In this document: positions 52,400 through 61,070 of the stretch, in pieces
Layout of the letters: each line of letters starts with the position of its first letter
How positions within the stretch are numbered: the stretch's first letter is position 1
Source: Treponema sp.
GTDB taxonomy: Bacteria; Spirochaetota; Spirochaetia; Treponematales; Treponemataceae
Assembly: GCA_016281495.1 (NCBI GenBank)
Contig: JAEEIU010000002.1
Coordinates: 1 to 64,000, forward strand
Reading direction: 5' to 3'
Length of the DNA stretch: 64,000 bases
Notes under the pieces: generated by a model
What the model saw: only the letters and a program-made list of their open reading frames with translations
The model's database searches: none
Told to the model about the DNA's origin: nothing
Made by a program: the position numbers and the translations under genes

Positions 52400-52882
52400 A
52401 TGGAAAGCAATGAGGCTTTGACAAAGGTTTTGAATTCTTACCGCGGCTATTACAACATCAAAACTGATGATGTTGAGCCTCCTTTTGTCGCAGAAGCTGT
52501 TTTCCAGTCCCACACAGAAAAATACCTTTTGGTCAAGGCGGCCCACGTCGCTGACATAGACTCCAACGAGTTCGTTTTTTTCGCAAAGGAATCCACTCTC
52601 ACCCAGGAAAAGCTTTCTGAACTGGATGCCATAGCATGGGAGCGCGGCATTTCAAGAGTCCAGCCAAATTCCAACCACAGGAATTCAGACGTGATTCTTA
52701 TCGTCATTGCAGATTCAATTGAAGAATCTGTCTTTACGACGGCAAAAAAGCTCAAGCACTACAAGTCATATAGATTTTCATTTTGGGGATGGAGTCAGTA
52801 CAGGCTAATAGCATATGACTGTTCTACGGGAAGATTCGCATGCAACCGCATGGGAAAGGACCTGAAGAAAGTCTTTGCATAA
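52400..52882 (+). CDS. Hypothetical cytoplasmic protein
   Basis: The 160-residue soluble protein has alternating alpha and beta segments (ILIVIADSIEESVFTTAKKLKHYKSYRFSFWGW) and no signal peptide. It resembles spirochaete-restricted conserved hypotheticals in layout, but no family could be named. It lies 27 nt before the cstA start and so may share its transcript. The start follows a -10 box by 6 nt, with no ribosome site. Confidence 0.7.
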   Translation: MESNEALTKVLNSYRGYYNIKTDDVEPPFVAEAVFQSHTEKYLLVKAAHVADIDSNEFVFFAKESTLTQEKLSELDAIAWERGISRVQPNSNHRNSDVILIVIADSIEESVFTTAKKLKHYKSYRFSFWGWSQYRLIAYDCSTGRFACNRMGKDLKKVFA

Positions 52883-52909
52883 AATAAGTTCTCTATGGAG
52901 GAGAAAAAA

Positions 52910-54604
52910 ATGACAGCATTACTTATTATTCTTGCTGCAATTGCTTTGCTTTTCCTGGGCTATGTTTTCTATGGCTCATGGCTTGCAAAACAGTGGGGAA
53001 TCGACCCCAAAAGGACAACACCGGCCAAAGAAATGAAGGACGGAGTTGACTATGTTGCCGCAAAACCGGCGGTTCTCATGGGACACCACTTCTCATCAAT
53101 TGCAGGTGCCGGTCCAATCAACGGTCCTATTCAGGCGGCCGCATTCGGATGGGTTCCCGTATTCCTGTGGTGTGTTATCGGAGGTATCTTCTTCGGAGGA
53201 CTTCAGGACTTCGGCTCACTGTTTGCTTCTGTAAGAAACGGCGGTAAATCAGTAGGCGAAATCATCAAGTCTTCAATGGGCAAGACAGCTAAAAAGCTCT
53301 TCATCATCTTTGCCCTTTTGGTTTTGATCCTTGTTATCGCATCTTTCGTAAACGTTGTTGCAGGTACTTTCTTTACTGCTGAAGGTGCTAAGATGGGATT
53401 TGTAACAAACCCAACCAACAACCAGACAACAGCACTCATTTCAGTTCTGTTCATCATCCTTGCGGTTATCTACGGAATCCTCACAAACAAGTGCGGAGTA
53501 AAGACTCTTCCGGCTACCATCATCGGCATTGCAGGCATCGTAGTTTCCATCATCGTGGGACTTAAGTTCGGTCTTGCCATGACAAGGACAACATGGATCA
53601 TCCTCATCGGTGTATACATCGCAGTAGCTTCTTTGATTCCTGTATGGATCATGCTTCAGCCACGCGACTACCTCTCATCATTCCTCCTTTACGGCATGAT
53701 GGCGGTTGCTATCGTGGGTATCGTAATCTCTGCATTTACAGGCAGCGCTAAATTCACTGTTCCTGCCTTCAACAATGCTAAGCTCGGCTCAATGTTCCCG
53801 ACACTCTTCATCACTGTTGCATGTGGCGCATGTTCAGGCTTCCACTCATTGATTTCTACTGGAACATCCTCAAAGCAGCTTGACAACGAAAAGAACGCAA
53901 AGGCCATCGGTTACGGTTCAATGCTCATCGAGTCAGCCCTCGGTATCATCTCTTTGATCGCCGTCGGTATGGTTTACAGCAAGTGGTCAGACGGTGGATT
54001 CGGTTCTCCATCAGCCGCTTTCGGTGCAGGTATCGCAACAATGTTCGGTGCAGAGGGAACGACTGTATACAACACAATCAGCGCCCTTCTTACCCTTGCA
54101 GTTTCTGTATTCGCCCTTACATCACTTGACACAGGTACACGCTTGAGCCGCTTCATGTTCTCTGAGCTCTTCCTCAAGGACAGCGAAAAGACATGGAAGG
54201 AAGCAAAGGGTGCCCGCAAGCTTCTTGCACATCCTCTCTTCGGTACAACTCTGATGGTTGTAGTAGGCTGTATCCTCGGTGGACTCTCACTGTCTCAGAT
54301 CTGGGGTCTCTTCGGTGCAGCAAACCAGCTCCTTGCAGGTATCGCATTGATGGCAGTTGCAGCATGGCTCGGTGAAGTCGGAAAGAACAACAAGATGTTC
54401 TTCATCCCGACAATCTTCATGCTCGCAGCAACACTTACATTCCTTGTAAAGACAATCATCGCAAAGGTTCAGGCAGTTGCAGCAGGTGCTCCATGGGGCG
54501 ACTGGTTCCAGCTTGTCTTTGCCGTAGCAATGGTAATCCTTGCAGTCATCCTCGTAATCGAAGGAATCAAGACTTTCAGCAAGCAGGGAAAAAAGGCAAA
54601 ATAA
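52910..54604 (+). CDS. cstA: Carbon starvation protein A (CstA) family transporter
   Basis: The start at 52910 has GGAGGAG at 52897-52902. The 564-residue protein has about 14 hydrophobic segments and the family motifs PINGPIQAAAFGWVPV, RNGGKSVGEI, ACGACSGFHSLISTGTSSKQL and TRLSRFMFSELF. This is the short CstA form, known from studies as pyruvate or peptide importers; the substrate here is unproven. A terminator follows. Confidence 0.9.
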   Translation: MTALLIILAAIALLFLGYVFYGSWLAKQWGIDPKRTTPAKEMKDGVDYVAAKPAVLMGHHFSSIAGAGPINGPIQAAAFGWVPVFLWCVIGGIFFGGLQDFGSLFASVRNGGKSVGEIIKSSMGKTAKKLFIIFALLVLILVIASFVNVVAGTFFTAEGAKMGFVTNPTNNQTTALISVLFIILAVIYGILTNKCGVKTLPATIIGIAGIVVSIIVGLKFGLAMTRTTWIILIGVYIAVASLIPVWIMLQPRDYLSSFLLYGMMAVAIVGIVISAFTGSAKFTVPAFNNAKLGSMFPTLFITVACGACSGFHSLISTGTSSKQLDNEKNAKAIGYGSMLIESALGIISLIAVGMVYSKWSDGGFGSPSAAFGAGIATMFGAEGTTVYNTISALLTLAVSVFALTSLDTGTRLSRFMFSELFLKDSEKTWKEAKGARKLLAHPLFGTTLMVVVGCILGGLSLSQIWGLFGAANQLLAGIALMAVAAWLGEVGKNNKMFFIPTIFMLAATLTFLVKTIIAKVQAVAAGAPWGDWFQLVFAVAMVILAVILVIEGIKTFSKQGKKAK

Positions 54605-54620
54605 GCTAATACATTAGCTT
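54603..54620. repeat. 8-bp inverted repeat at cstA stop
   Basis: AAGCTAAT (54603-54610) and ATTAGCTT (54613-54620) form a near-perfect palindrome overlapping the cstA stop codon, ahead of the terminator. Confidence 0.7.
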
Positions 54621-54627
54621 AACCATA

Positions 54628-54663
54628 ATCCCGTCCGTCCTTGTGATGTGGCGGGATTTTTTT
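54628..54663 (+). terminator. Terminator of cstA
   Basis: ATCCCG (54628-54633) pairs with CGGGAT (54652-54657) and is followed by a run of seven T residues, including the last stem base. Confidence 0.75.
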
Positions 54664-54724
54664 ATGTTTCAAGATGTTTCATTATTGATTTTTTTTCATT
54701 TATCTGCTGTAATTTAAGGCGGAT

Positions 54725-55207
54725 ATGACGAAGACAAAATTGAATGCACTAAAAGCCGTACTCCTCATCCTGCCCGCAGTTTTGTTCATATCCTGCATGA
54801 CTTCACAAAAATCAGCCAAAAGCACTTCTTCAAAATCTTCTGATATGGGGGAATACTACACCGGAATAGGCCGCACACCCCAGATTGTCGAACTCTTTTT
54901 TGCGGAAGAACTTGGGACTGCCACCAACCCCAACATCAAATCGATAAAAACCGGCAAACCCGCCGTCCTTAACACAAAAATCAATGACCCGGACTGGGAC
55001 ATAAAGAGCCTTACCGTCCAGATGGAAATCAACGGAAAAGCCCAGGCCCCCGTCACCACCACATTCGACTATCAGTATCAGGAAACCTTTGTCTTCAGCA
55101 CCCCCCTGGACCCAAAGGAAAAAGGAAAATGGAAGGCCAAGGTCTGGCTAACCGACTGGCAGGGCAACCGCAGCGAAACCAAAACAATAAGCATCACCGT
55201 AAACTGA
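54725..55207 (+). CDS. Small lipoprotein with Ig-like fold
   Basis: The 160-residue product has lipobox LFISC and a beta-rich region (DWDIKSLTVQMEINGKAQAPVTTTFDYQYQ, KWKAKVWLTDWQGNRSETKTISITVN) that reads like a bacterial Ig-like/fibronectin-type domain. Function is unknown; the envelope location is inferred. AAGG sits ahead of the ATG. A 770-bp gene-free stretch follows. Confidence 0.7.
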   Translation: MTKTKLNALKAVLLILPAVLFISCMTSQKSAKSTSSKSSDMGEYYTGIGRTPQIVELFFAEELGTATNPNIKSIKTGKPAVLNTKINDPDWDIKSLTVQMEINGKAQAPVTTTFDYQYQETFVFSTPLDPKEKGKWKAKVWLTDWQGNRSETKTISITVN

Positions 55208-55306
55208 AAAGTGAGGAATTAATTGTAATAACTACTTGATTTTTATGCATCATTGATTTATATTTAAACAAAGGCATTCGCAATCTAGCGTCTTGCCCCA
55301 TATTTG

Positions 55307-55366
55307 CGTGCCAAGATAACTTGGCTATACGCCCGCCGGTGCTGTAACACTATGGCGGGCTATTTT
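55307..55366. repeat. Double-hairpin intergenic element
   Basis: GCCAAG-ATAA-CTTGGC (55310-55325), with outer GCGT/ACGC pairs, is followed by GCCCGCC (55331-55337) pairing with GGCGGGC (55354-55360) and then a T-rich tail. It could be a strong terminator pair or an end of a mobile repeat. No gene immediately upstream needs it. Confidence 0.55.
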
Positions 55367-55490
55367 CTTTTCTTACGTTTCTTCCTCTTTTTAGTGGAAA
55401 GGCGCGTAATAATGTCAATGAAAAGTTGAATCGCTGTAAACAGCAAATCCAAGAATACGCCTTCGCAGCCTAGCTGCTCGGAGACTCGCT

Positions 55491-55515
55491 AAAAACAGTC
55501 CACTGGACTGTTTTT
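55491..55515. repeat. Perfect 12-bp inverted repeat
   Basis: AAAAACAGTCCA (55491-55502) and TGGACTGTTTTT (55504-55515) around one central C. The A/T-flanked arms could terminate transcription in both directions. The region shows features of a dispersed palindromic element. Confidence 0.75.
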
Positions 55516-55744
55516 GCCCTGCAAAGCAGTGCCGCTCCCTACATACTCACTCATAACAGCCTCCTAGTCTTACGTAATCCATCCTGATTTCTCAGAACAG
55601 TCGAATTCTGGAGGCAAGGACCGCCATTGATTGCAAATGCCTATACTATATATATAGTATCAGACCTTCATTTTTAACAATTATTGGGAGGAATTTTTGA
55701 TTTTTTTATGTTTTCGTGTAGAGAATTGGCAGGAGATATTTTTT

Positions 55745-55837
55745 TTATGGTCTAGGGTAAAAATATACCTTGTCATCACCGCGTCTTATCCTTGCGCCAT
55801 TTGCATGAAGCTCGTAGTAATCCTCTTTAAATGAATT
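55745..55837 (-). pseudogene. Short coding remnant
   Basis: Read on the minus strand an open stretch of 30 codons (NSFKEDYYELHANGARI to KVYFYPRP) ends at a TAA and is bounded upstream by another stop. It has coding-like composition and the look of a C-terminal gene end. No parent gene could be identified. Confidence 0.3.
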
Positions 55838-55938
55838 TTAACTGGTATTTTGTATGGTGTCAAGTGGAACATTCCGCATTCACAATTCTGCATCCGAAAT
55901 TCCCCATTATTCTCAAATTTCTTGAAAATAACTTGAAT

Positions 55939-55968
55939 TTCACAACAAATTGCACTATCATTTATAAT
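55939..55968 (+). promoter_or_regulatory. Promoter, TTCACA-N18-TATAAT
   Basis: TTCACA at 55939-55944 and TATAAT at 55963-55968 with 18-nt spacing precede the gene at 55982, which also has a GGAGG site. Confidence 0.55.
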
Positions 55969-55981
55969 ATGGAGGTATAAC

Positions 55982-57856
55982 ATGAAGAAAACTTCTATAC
56001 TTTTTGTATCAGCACTGTTCATGATTGCATCAGCTCCTGTTTTTGCTCAGGAGGATTCTCTTTTTCAGATTGAAGATGAACAGCCGGTGGTTCAGCAGGA
56101 AGTGGAGCCAGTACAAGTTACCCAGAGAAGCCTTAATCAGGCAAGCTCAAGGGTTTTAAATGAACTCCGGGATCAAACCCAAACAAAGGCAAGCTCCATA
56201 GCAAATAGAAACAAGAACCGCACAAACCCGCAGGATTTGATCAACGGAATAGAAAGCCTAAAGCAGCAGTACCTGCAGCTAACCTCAGGCCTTAACGGTG
56301 AGGAAGACAGCTACATCCAGGAAATGCAGGACAAATGCGAGGCAGAGATTCAGGCCAGAATGCTGGAAGAACAGAGGATGGCAGAACTTGAATCCGATGG
56401 CGTAACATTGAACTCACGCGGTCAAAAGCGTCTTGAGAACGACATTGCGGGAATCAAGGACAAATATGAGAAACTGATTGACAGTCACAAGAAAAACTCT
56501 GTAAACGCACAGACAGAAAGGGCACTGCTTTCTCAGATCAACTCAGCAATCAGGACACTTGAGTCATCCACTTACACTCAGTCATCAATCTCCGACGAAA
56601 ACCTTAAGCTTAGCATCGGTGAATATGACGGAACTAAGGATGTATGGCCATATACAGTCGTGCTTTACCTGGCAGGACAGCCTGTTGCAACTTTTGCAGG
56701 CAACCTCAGCTATTCGGACATCTCCGGCAAACAGATTCCGGCCGTACCTAGATATTCAGGTGACACAAATGATGCCAAGGCAGTTGAATACAGCAAGTAC
56801 CTTGATTCAGTAGAAATCTTTGACACATCGTTCAAGACAGAACCTCTTTTTGTCGAGGCACAGGTCACATACACAGTAAAGGCAAAGAATCCTTCTGAAC
56901 CTTCATCATACACTGTAACTGTAAACGGCGTTCAGCTCAAGAACATAATCACCGAAAAGATCATCAACACATACAACTGCAGGGATCAGTTTGACTTGAA
57001 CTACAGTCCTGCAAGCCCGGTTGAATGGACAGCAAGCCCGGCACAAACACCAGCAGCACCAAACAAGACTGTTGCCGCAAACCCGCAGATAGTTGAATCT
57101 CCAAAGACTGAGGCCAATTCCGGCACTACAGTAAATATTTTCCCACCGATATCAATCGTAATCAACGTACCGGACTCAGACAAGAAGGACAACAGTCCAA
57201 AGCACAACATCGTTGAACCACAGCAGAAACAAGAGCCAAAAAGGGAAGCTCCTGTAGAAAACAGAAAAAACAACACTGCTCCTAATGCAAATGTTGAGAA
57301 CACAAGGACAACAGCCAAGCTTGTAGAGGATCCAAAAGGCAAAAAATCAGTTTCTGCCCTCCTCTATTGTCTTCCTGGAACCATCAACTTCTACTCAACA
57401 CCAGACGGATCAGACGGTGCCCTGTCATTGGGATACAACCTTCAGTTCACTGTATGCCCACGCCTTTTCCTGGGTGTCAACCTTGAATTCGGTTTATTCC
57501 AGAGCGACATGTTCAATTTCAACCGCTATTCTGGAGGTGGCTCAGACTCATCATCAGGCGGGTCTTCAATGAATTACTTCTCTGATGATTTCTTTGATTA
57601 CTGCGGAGACGGTTTTGGATTCTATCTTATTACCGCACAGATCGGTTCTTTCGTAAACCTTAACAACAACATCCGCTTCAACTATTTTGGTGAGGCTGGA
57701 ATCTGCTCTGACAATTTTGTGGCAGGCGCAGGATGCAACTTTGAGTTCTATTCAAATACATTGAACTGGGGTGCAACAGTAGGTTATACAGGACTTGTCT
57801 GGGACGATTTAACATACTTGAACAAACTGAGTTTCGGATTAGAATTCCTGTTCTAG
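55982..57856 (+). CDS. Exported outer-membrane-like protein with coiled coil and barrel
   Basis: The 624-residue product has a signal peptide ending at VFAQ, a Gln/Glu-rich coiled coil (residues 40-170, with SLKQQYLQLTSGL and ERALLSQINSAI), a central beta domain (residues 200-330), a Pro/Ala/Asn-rich linker (340-440) and a C-terminal beta-rich region ending in the aromatic residues of FGLEFLF. This is typical of an outer membrane protein ending. GGAGG precedes the ATG. It is followed 1 nt later by the AddB-like gene. Confidence 0.7.
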   Translation: MKKTSILFVSALFMIASAPVFAQEDSLFQIEDEQPVVQQEVEPVQVTQRSLNQASSRVLNELRDQTQTKASSIANRNKNRTNPQDLINGIESLKQQYLQLTSGLNGEEDSYIQEMQDKCEAEIQARMLEEQRMAELESDGVTLNSRGQKRLENDIAGIKDKYEKLIDSHKKNSVNAQTERALLSQINSAIRTLESSTYTQSSISDENLKLSIGEYDGTKDVWPYTVVLYLAGQPVATFAGNLSYSDISGKQIPAVPRYSGDTNDAKAVEYSKYLDSVEIFDTSFKTEPLFVEAQVTYTVKAKNPSEPSSYTVTVNGVQLKNIITEKIINTYNCRDQFDLNYSPASPVEWTASPAQTPAAPNKTVAANPQIVESPKTEANSGTTVNIFPPISIVINVPDSDKKDNSPKHNIVEPQQKQEPKREAPVENRKNNTAPNANVENTRTTAKLVEDPKGKKSVSALLYCLPGTINFYSTPDGSDGALSLGYNLQFTVCPRLFLGVNLEFGLFQSDMFNFNRYSGGGSDSSSGGSSMNYFSDDFFDYCGDGFGFYLITAQIGSFVNLNNNIRFNYFGEAGICSDNFVAGAGCNFEFYSNTLNWGATVGYTGLVWDDLTYLNKLSFGLEFLF

Positions 57857-57857
57857 A

Positions 57858-60800
57858 ATGAAAACAGTTTTCATAAACTCTGTTAAGGAATGCCTCGAGG
57901 GAAACATCAATAACCTCAAGGCATTCTTTATTTTTTCTACGGACATTGCCTGCAGGACATGGGCAGACTGGTGTGTAATCAACGGGAATACAAAAGCCGT
58001 CGCCATGGAACGCTTTATGGCATGGGACAATTTCAAGGGCACATATTTACGTGCAAAAAAAGAAGGCCAGACTGCCATTCCGTCATTGCTTAGAAAACTA
58101 TTCATCCAGGATTTTATCCGCCAGAATGCAGAAAAAGGCAATGATGACCCATCAAAACTCAGGAAAATAATAGCACCGGAATTTGCCGACACGGCAGGGG
58201 CATTTGCAGATTACCTTAGCAAAAATCTTTCTTCATTAAATCTGTGGAACACCCGCATGGAGATGTACAGGGATGATTACGGAACCTGGGATCTTGAGGA
58301 CAAGGATTACAAGATTCTTTATGAATCATACAAGAGCTTTCTTGAAAAGAACAATCTTTTTGAGCCGTCCTGGGTTCAGGATGTAAAGCTTGAAGAATCT
58401 GACATTGAATTCTACATAGTGTTTCCAGAACTGCTTGAAGATTTTGAAGATTACGAGGAGATACTGGCAGAATCAAACAATGTCACTGTATGCATGCTGA
58501 ATCCCGACATACAGGATCCAAAGGCCTATGAATATCCTGATTCGCGCTCAGAGCTCAGGCAAACCATATTACAGATAATCGATCTTGTGCACAACCAAAA
58601 GCTCTTTGACTGGACCGACATTGCATTGAGTGTTCCAGATTTGGACACATACCGTCCTTATCTTGAACGTGAGCTTGAATTATATGACGTGCCTTTTGTA
58701 ATCAGGGCAGGCATTCCGCTTACCAAAAACAGTTCGGCAAGAATTTTTGAATCAATACAAAACTGCCATCAGACAGATTTTTCCTATGACAGCGTACGGA
58801 ACCTTCTGCTTGACGAATCCATTCCGTGGAAAGACAAAACAGTCCTGACGTTAAACTATACCGAAGACGGAAAAGCCATTCAAAAGAAAATTGAAGTGGA
58901 CCTTACAAAAACAAGGGAATCACTTATACGACACGGCAATGAACTTCACTGCATGTTCCCATACGAAGATAAAGATGACGAGGGAAAGAAAAAAAAGATT
59001 GATCCATGGATAAAGTCTCTTCATGCACAGAGGCGCATGCATGCTTTACAGGGCCTTACGGAAGAAGAACACAAGGATGAACAGGAAATTGCCCTTTACA
59101 CTGCAATTAAAAACTGCGTGTCAAATTTCTACCGCAGGGAAAACAACTCGGCAGGATTTGATGCAATCCTTCAGTTTTGGTTTCAGTTCAAGGAGCATTT
59201 TATAAACGACAGCGATTTTACTTCTGATTCAAACAGGATTTTGAGCCGCTGTATCGTTCACCTTCAGGAAATGCGCAATCTGGAAAAAGACTTTTGCATT
59301 ACCAACAAAATGGAAATTCCATCTCCCTTTGATTTTTTTGTAAAGGAATTGGGTCAGAAAAAATACATCCCGCAAACCGACCAAAGGGGCATTTCGATTT
59401 TCCCCTACAAGCTTTCTGCAGAGGCATGTTTTGCATGTCAATTTGTCATAAACGCAAGCCAAAAGCAAATCGACATCCAATACAAGAGGCTCGATTTCCT
59501 TAATGCAGCAAAGAGGTCCAAGCTGAACCTCATCAACACAAAAAACGGAAACCAGATTTCCAGAATCTTTGCATACCTTTATACCATTTCACCAAACAAG
59601 AAGGCTCCTGAGCTAATTCACATTTCAAGTGCGGTACAGTCCTTTGACGGTTTTTCCATACCACACAGCTGCCTGTCTGTAAGCGATAAAACAACAGAAA
59701 TGGATGCAGGCGATTATCTTCTGAACGAAAAAAAATGGATTTATTCCGGATGCAGGGAAAAGTTTGACACAAGCACACTCCCGCGCAATGAAATAGAAAA
59801 CCTGATTCGCTGGAAAAAAATTGCATCAAAACATTCAGGAAAAACAAACAGGACCGTCTTAACCAGCAGGGCAGAATTCTCATTGATGCAAAACAAGGAC
59901 TATTCGATTAAAAGCGGAATTCAGGAATATGTAGAGCAAATCCAATTCCTTTCTGAAAACAAGAGGGATAAAAACGTTCTTGCATTCATTGAAAACGAAA
60001 AAAACAATCTGGAAAAATACAGTACACCACCTTATGATTCACTGCCAAAAGTTTCTGCACGGGGCGAACTTGAATATTTTTTTCCATGTCCAAGGCGATG
60101 GACTTTGTCGCGTCTGTTAAGGCTCAAGGCTGACTCTCTGGAAATTGATTTGCTTAAAAACTATGAAATGGGACAGCTTAACCATGACATCCTTAAAGAA
60201 TTCATGAGGCAATATCTTGGAACCACCCTTCCCCATTTTAATCAAGTGAACAATTCTTTTGTCATGGAAGGAAAGGATGTAACTGATGCGGTCAGAAATC
60301 AGATTCATGAAGCAGCGGAAAAATCAATAAACAGGTTTTCAAAAAGCCCGCTTGTAAAAAAACTCTTGGACGCCCAGCAAAGGCAGATTTCGGATTCCAT
60401 CTATGACTTTCTATGCATCCTTTTGATTCCATATGGCAGCCTTAATGCAAAAGGCGAAAGGAAGGATATTGCGGGAATAGGGAACTGTACGGTTTATGGA
60501 GTTGAAAACAAATGCATCACCCCTTCGGAAGACGAATCATACTTATACTTTGGCGTAATTGACTGTCTTTTAAAGTCACCCAGGATGAATGATTCAGAGA
60601 CAGAGGGCTGGATAATCATAGATTACAAATCTACTTCCAGTTCGATTCCAGATCCAGATGAAATCAATGTGGACGAAAACGGCCTGCTGCACGATTTTCA
60701 GATGCCGATGTACATCAGTCTTGTACGCCCACAGTCAGAGGAAAAGCAGATTGATGCGGCATATTTTTATTCAATCAAAATAGAACAAAAACAAAAGAGA

Positions 60801-61070
60801 GCCGTCATTGACCGCTACAAAAACAGCGACAAAGACAATTCAACACAAGAAGCCTTTGAACCTACCCTAAAAGCATTCACCGAATACTCAAATGCTTTTT
60901 CTGAAAAATGCATGAACGGCCCTGAACCGTACATTTCCTATGACAACAAGGACCGTCTTGCCGTGCGTGTTGAACGTGACTGCATCACATGTGACTTTAA
61001 GTCAATATGCAGGACCACTTATTCAATTGCACAGCGCAACATTACATCAAAAACGGGGCTTGTCAAATGA
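57858..61070 (+). CDS. AddB-like nuclease/helicase subunit with Fe-S cluster
   Basis: The 1070-residue protein resembles AddB/RecB-family nuclease subunits. A PD-(D/E)xK nuclease domain shows VIDCLLKSPR and then IIIDYKSTS near residue 920. Four cysteines, C744 (FFPCPRRW), C1042, C1045 and C1051 (CITCDFKSIC), are in the arrangement AddB uses to bind a 4Fe-4S cluster. No Walker A is evident in the N-terminus. It would act with AddA in double-strand break repair. The addA-like gene overlaps by ATGA. Confidence 0.85.
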   Translation: MKTVFINSVKECLEGNINNLKAFFIFSTDIACRTWADWCVINGNTKAVAMERFMAWDNFKGTYLRAKKEGQTAIPSLLRKLFIQDFIRQNAEKGNDDPSKLRKIIAPEFADTAGAFADYLSKNLSSLNLWNTRMEMYRDDYGTWDLEDKDYKILYESYKSFLEKNNLFEPSWVQDVKLEESDIEFYIVFPELLEDFEDYEEILAESNNVTVCMLNPDIQDPKAYEYPDSRSELRQTILQIIDLVHNQKLFDWTDIALSVPDLDTYRPYLERELELYDVPFVIRAGIPLTKNSSARIFESIQNCHQTDFSYDSVRNLLLDESIPWKDKTVLTLNYTEDGKAIQKKIEVDLTKTRESLIRHGNELHCMFPYEDKDDEGKKKKIDPWIKSLHAQRRMHALQGLTEEEHKDEQEIALYTAIKNCVSNFYRRENNSAGFDAILQFWFQFKEHFINDSDFTSDSNRILSRCIVHLQEMRNLEKDFCITNKMEIPSPFDFFVKELGQKKYIPQTDQRGISIFPYKLSAEACFACQFVINASQKQIDIQYKRLDFLNAAKRSKLNLINTKNGNQISRIFAYLYTISPNKKAPELIHISSAVQSFDGFSIPHSCLSVSDKTTEMDAGDYLLNEKKWIYSGCREKFDTSTLPRNEIENLIRWKKIASKHSGKTNRTVLTSRAEFSLMQNKDYSIKSGIQEYVEQIQFLSENKRDKNVLAFIENEKNNLEKYSTPPYDSLPKVSARGELEYFFPCPRRWTLSRLLRLKADSLEIDLLKNYEMGQLNHDILKEFMRQYLGTTLPHFNQVNNSFVMEGKDVTDAVRNQIHEAAEKSINRFSKSPLVKKLLDAQQRQISDSIYDFLCILLIPYGSLNAKGERKDIAGIGNCTVYGVENKCITPSEDESYLYFGVIDCLLKSPRMNDSETEGWIIIDYKSTSSSIPDPDEINVDENGLLHDFQMPMYISLVRPQSEEKQIDAAYFYSIKIEQKQKRAVIDRYKNSDKDNSTQEAFEPTLKAFTEYSNAFSEKCMNGPEPYISYDNKDRLAVRVERDCITCDFKSICRTTYSIAQRNITSKTGLVK

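Larger units (their letters stand above)
55208..55981. other. Gene-free stretch with structured elements
   Basis: No convincing complete gene is present. The stretch holds a double-hairpin element (55307-55360), a perfect 12-bp inverted repeat (55491-55515), an AT palindrome of 18 nt (55643-55660), a minus-strand coding remnant (55745-55837) and the promoter of the next gene. Confidence 0.7.

Noticed and set aside
55643-55660. AT palindrome as a replication or recombination site
   Set aside because: The 18-nt alternating A/T palindrome is isolated, and no repeats or initiator boxes surround it.
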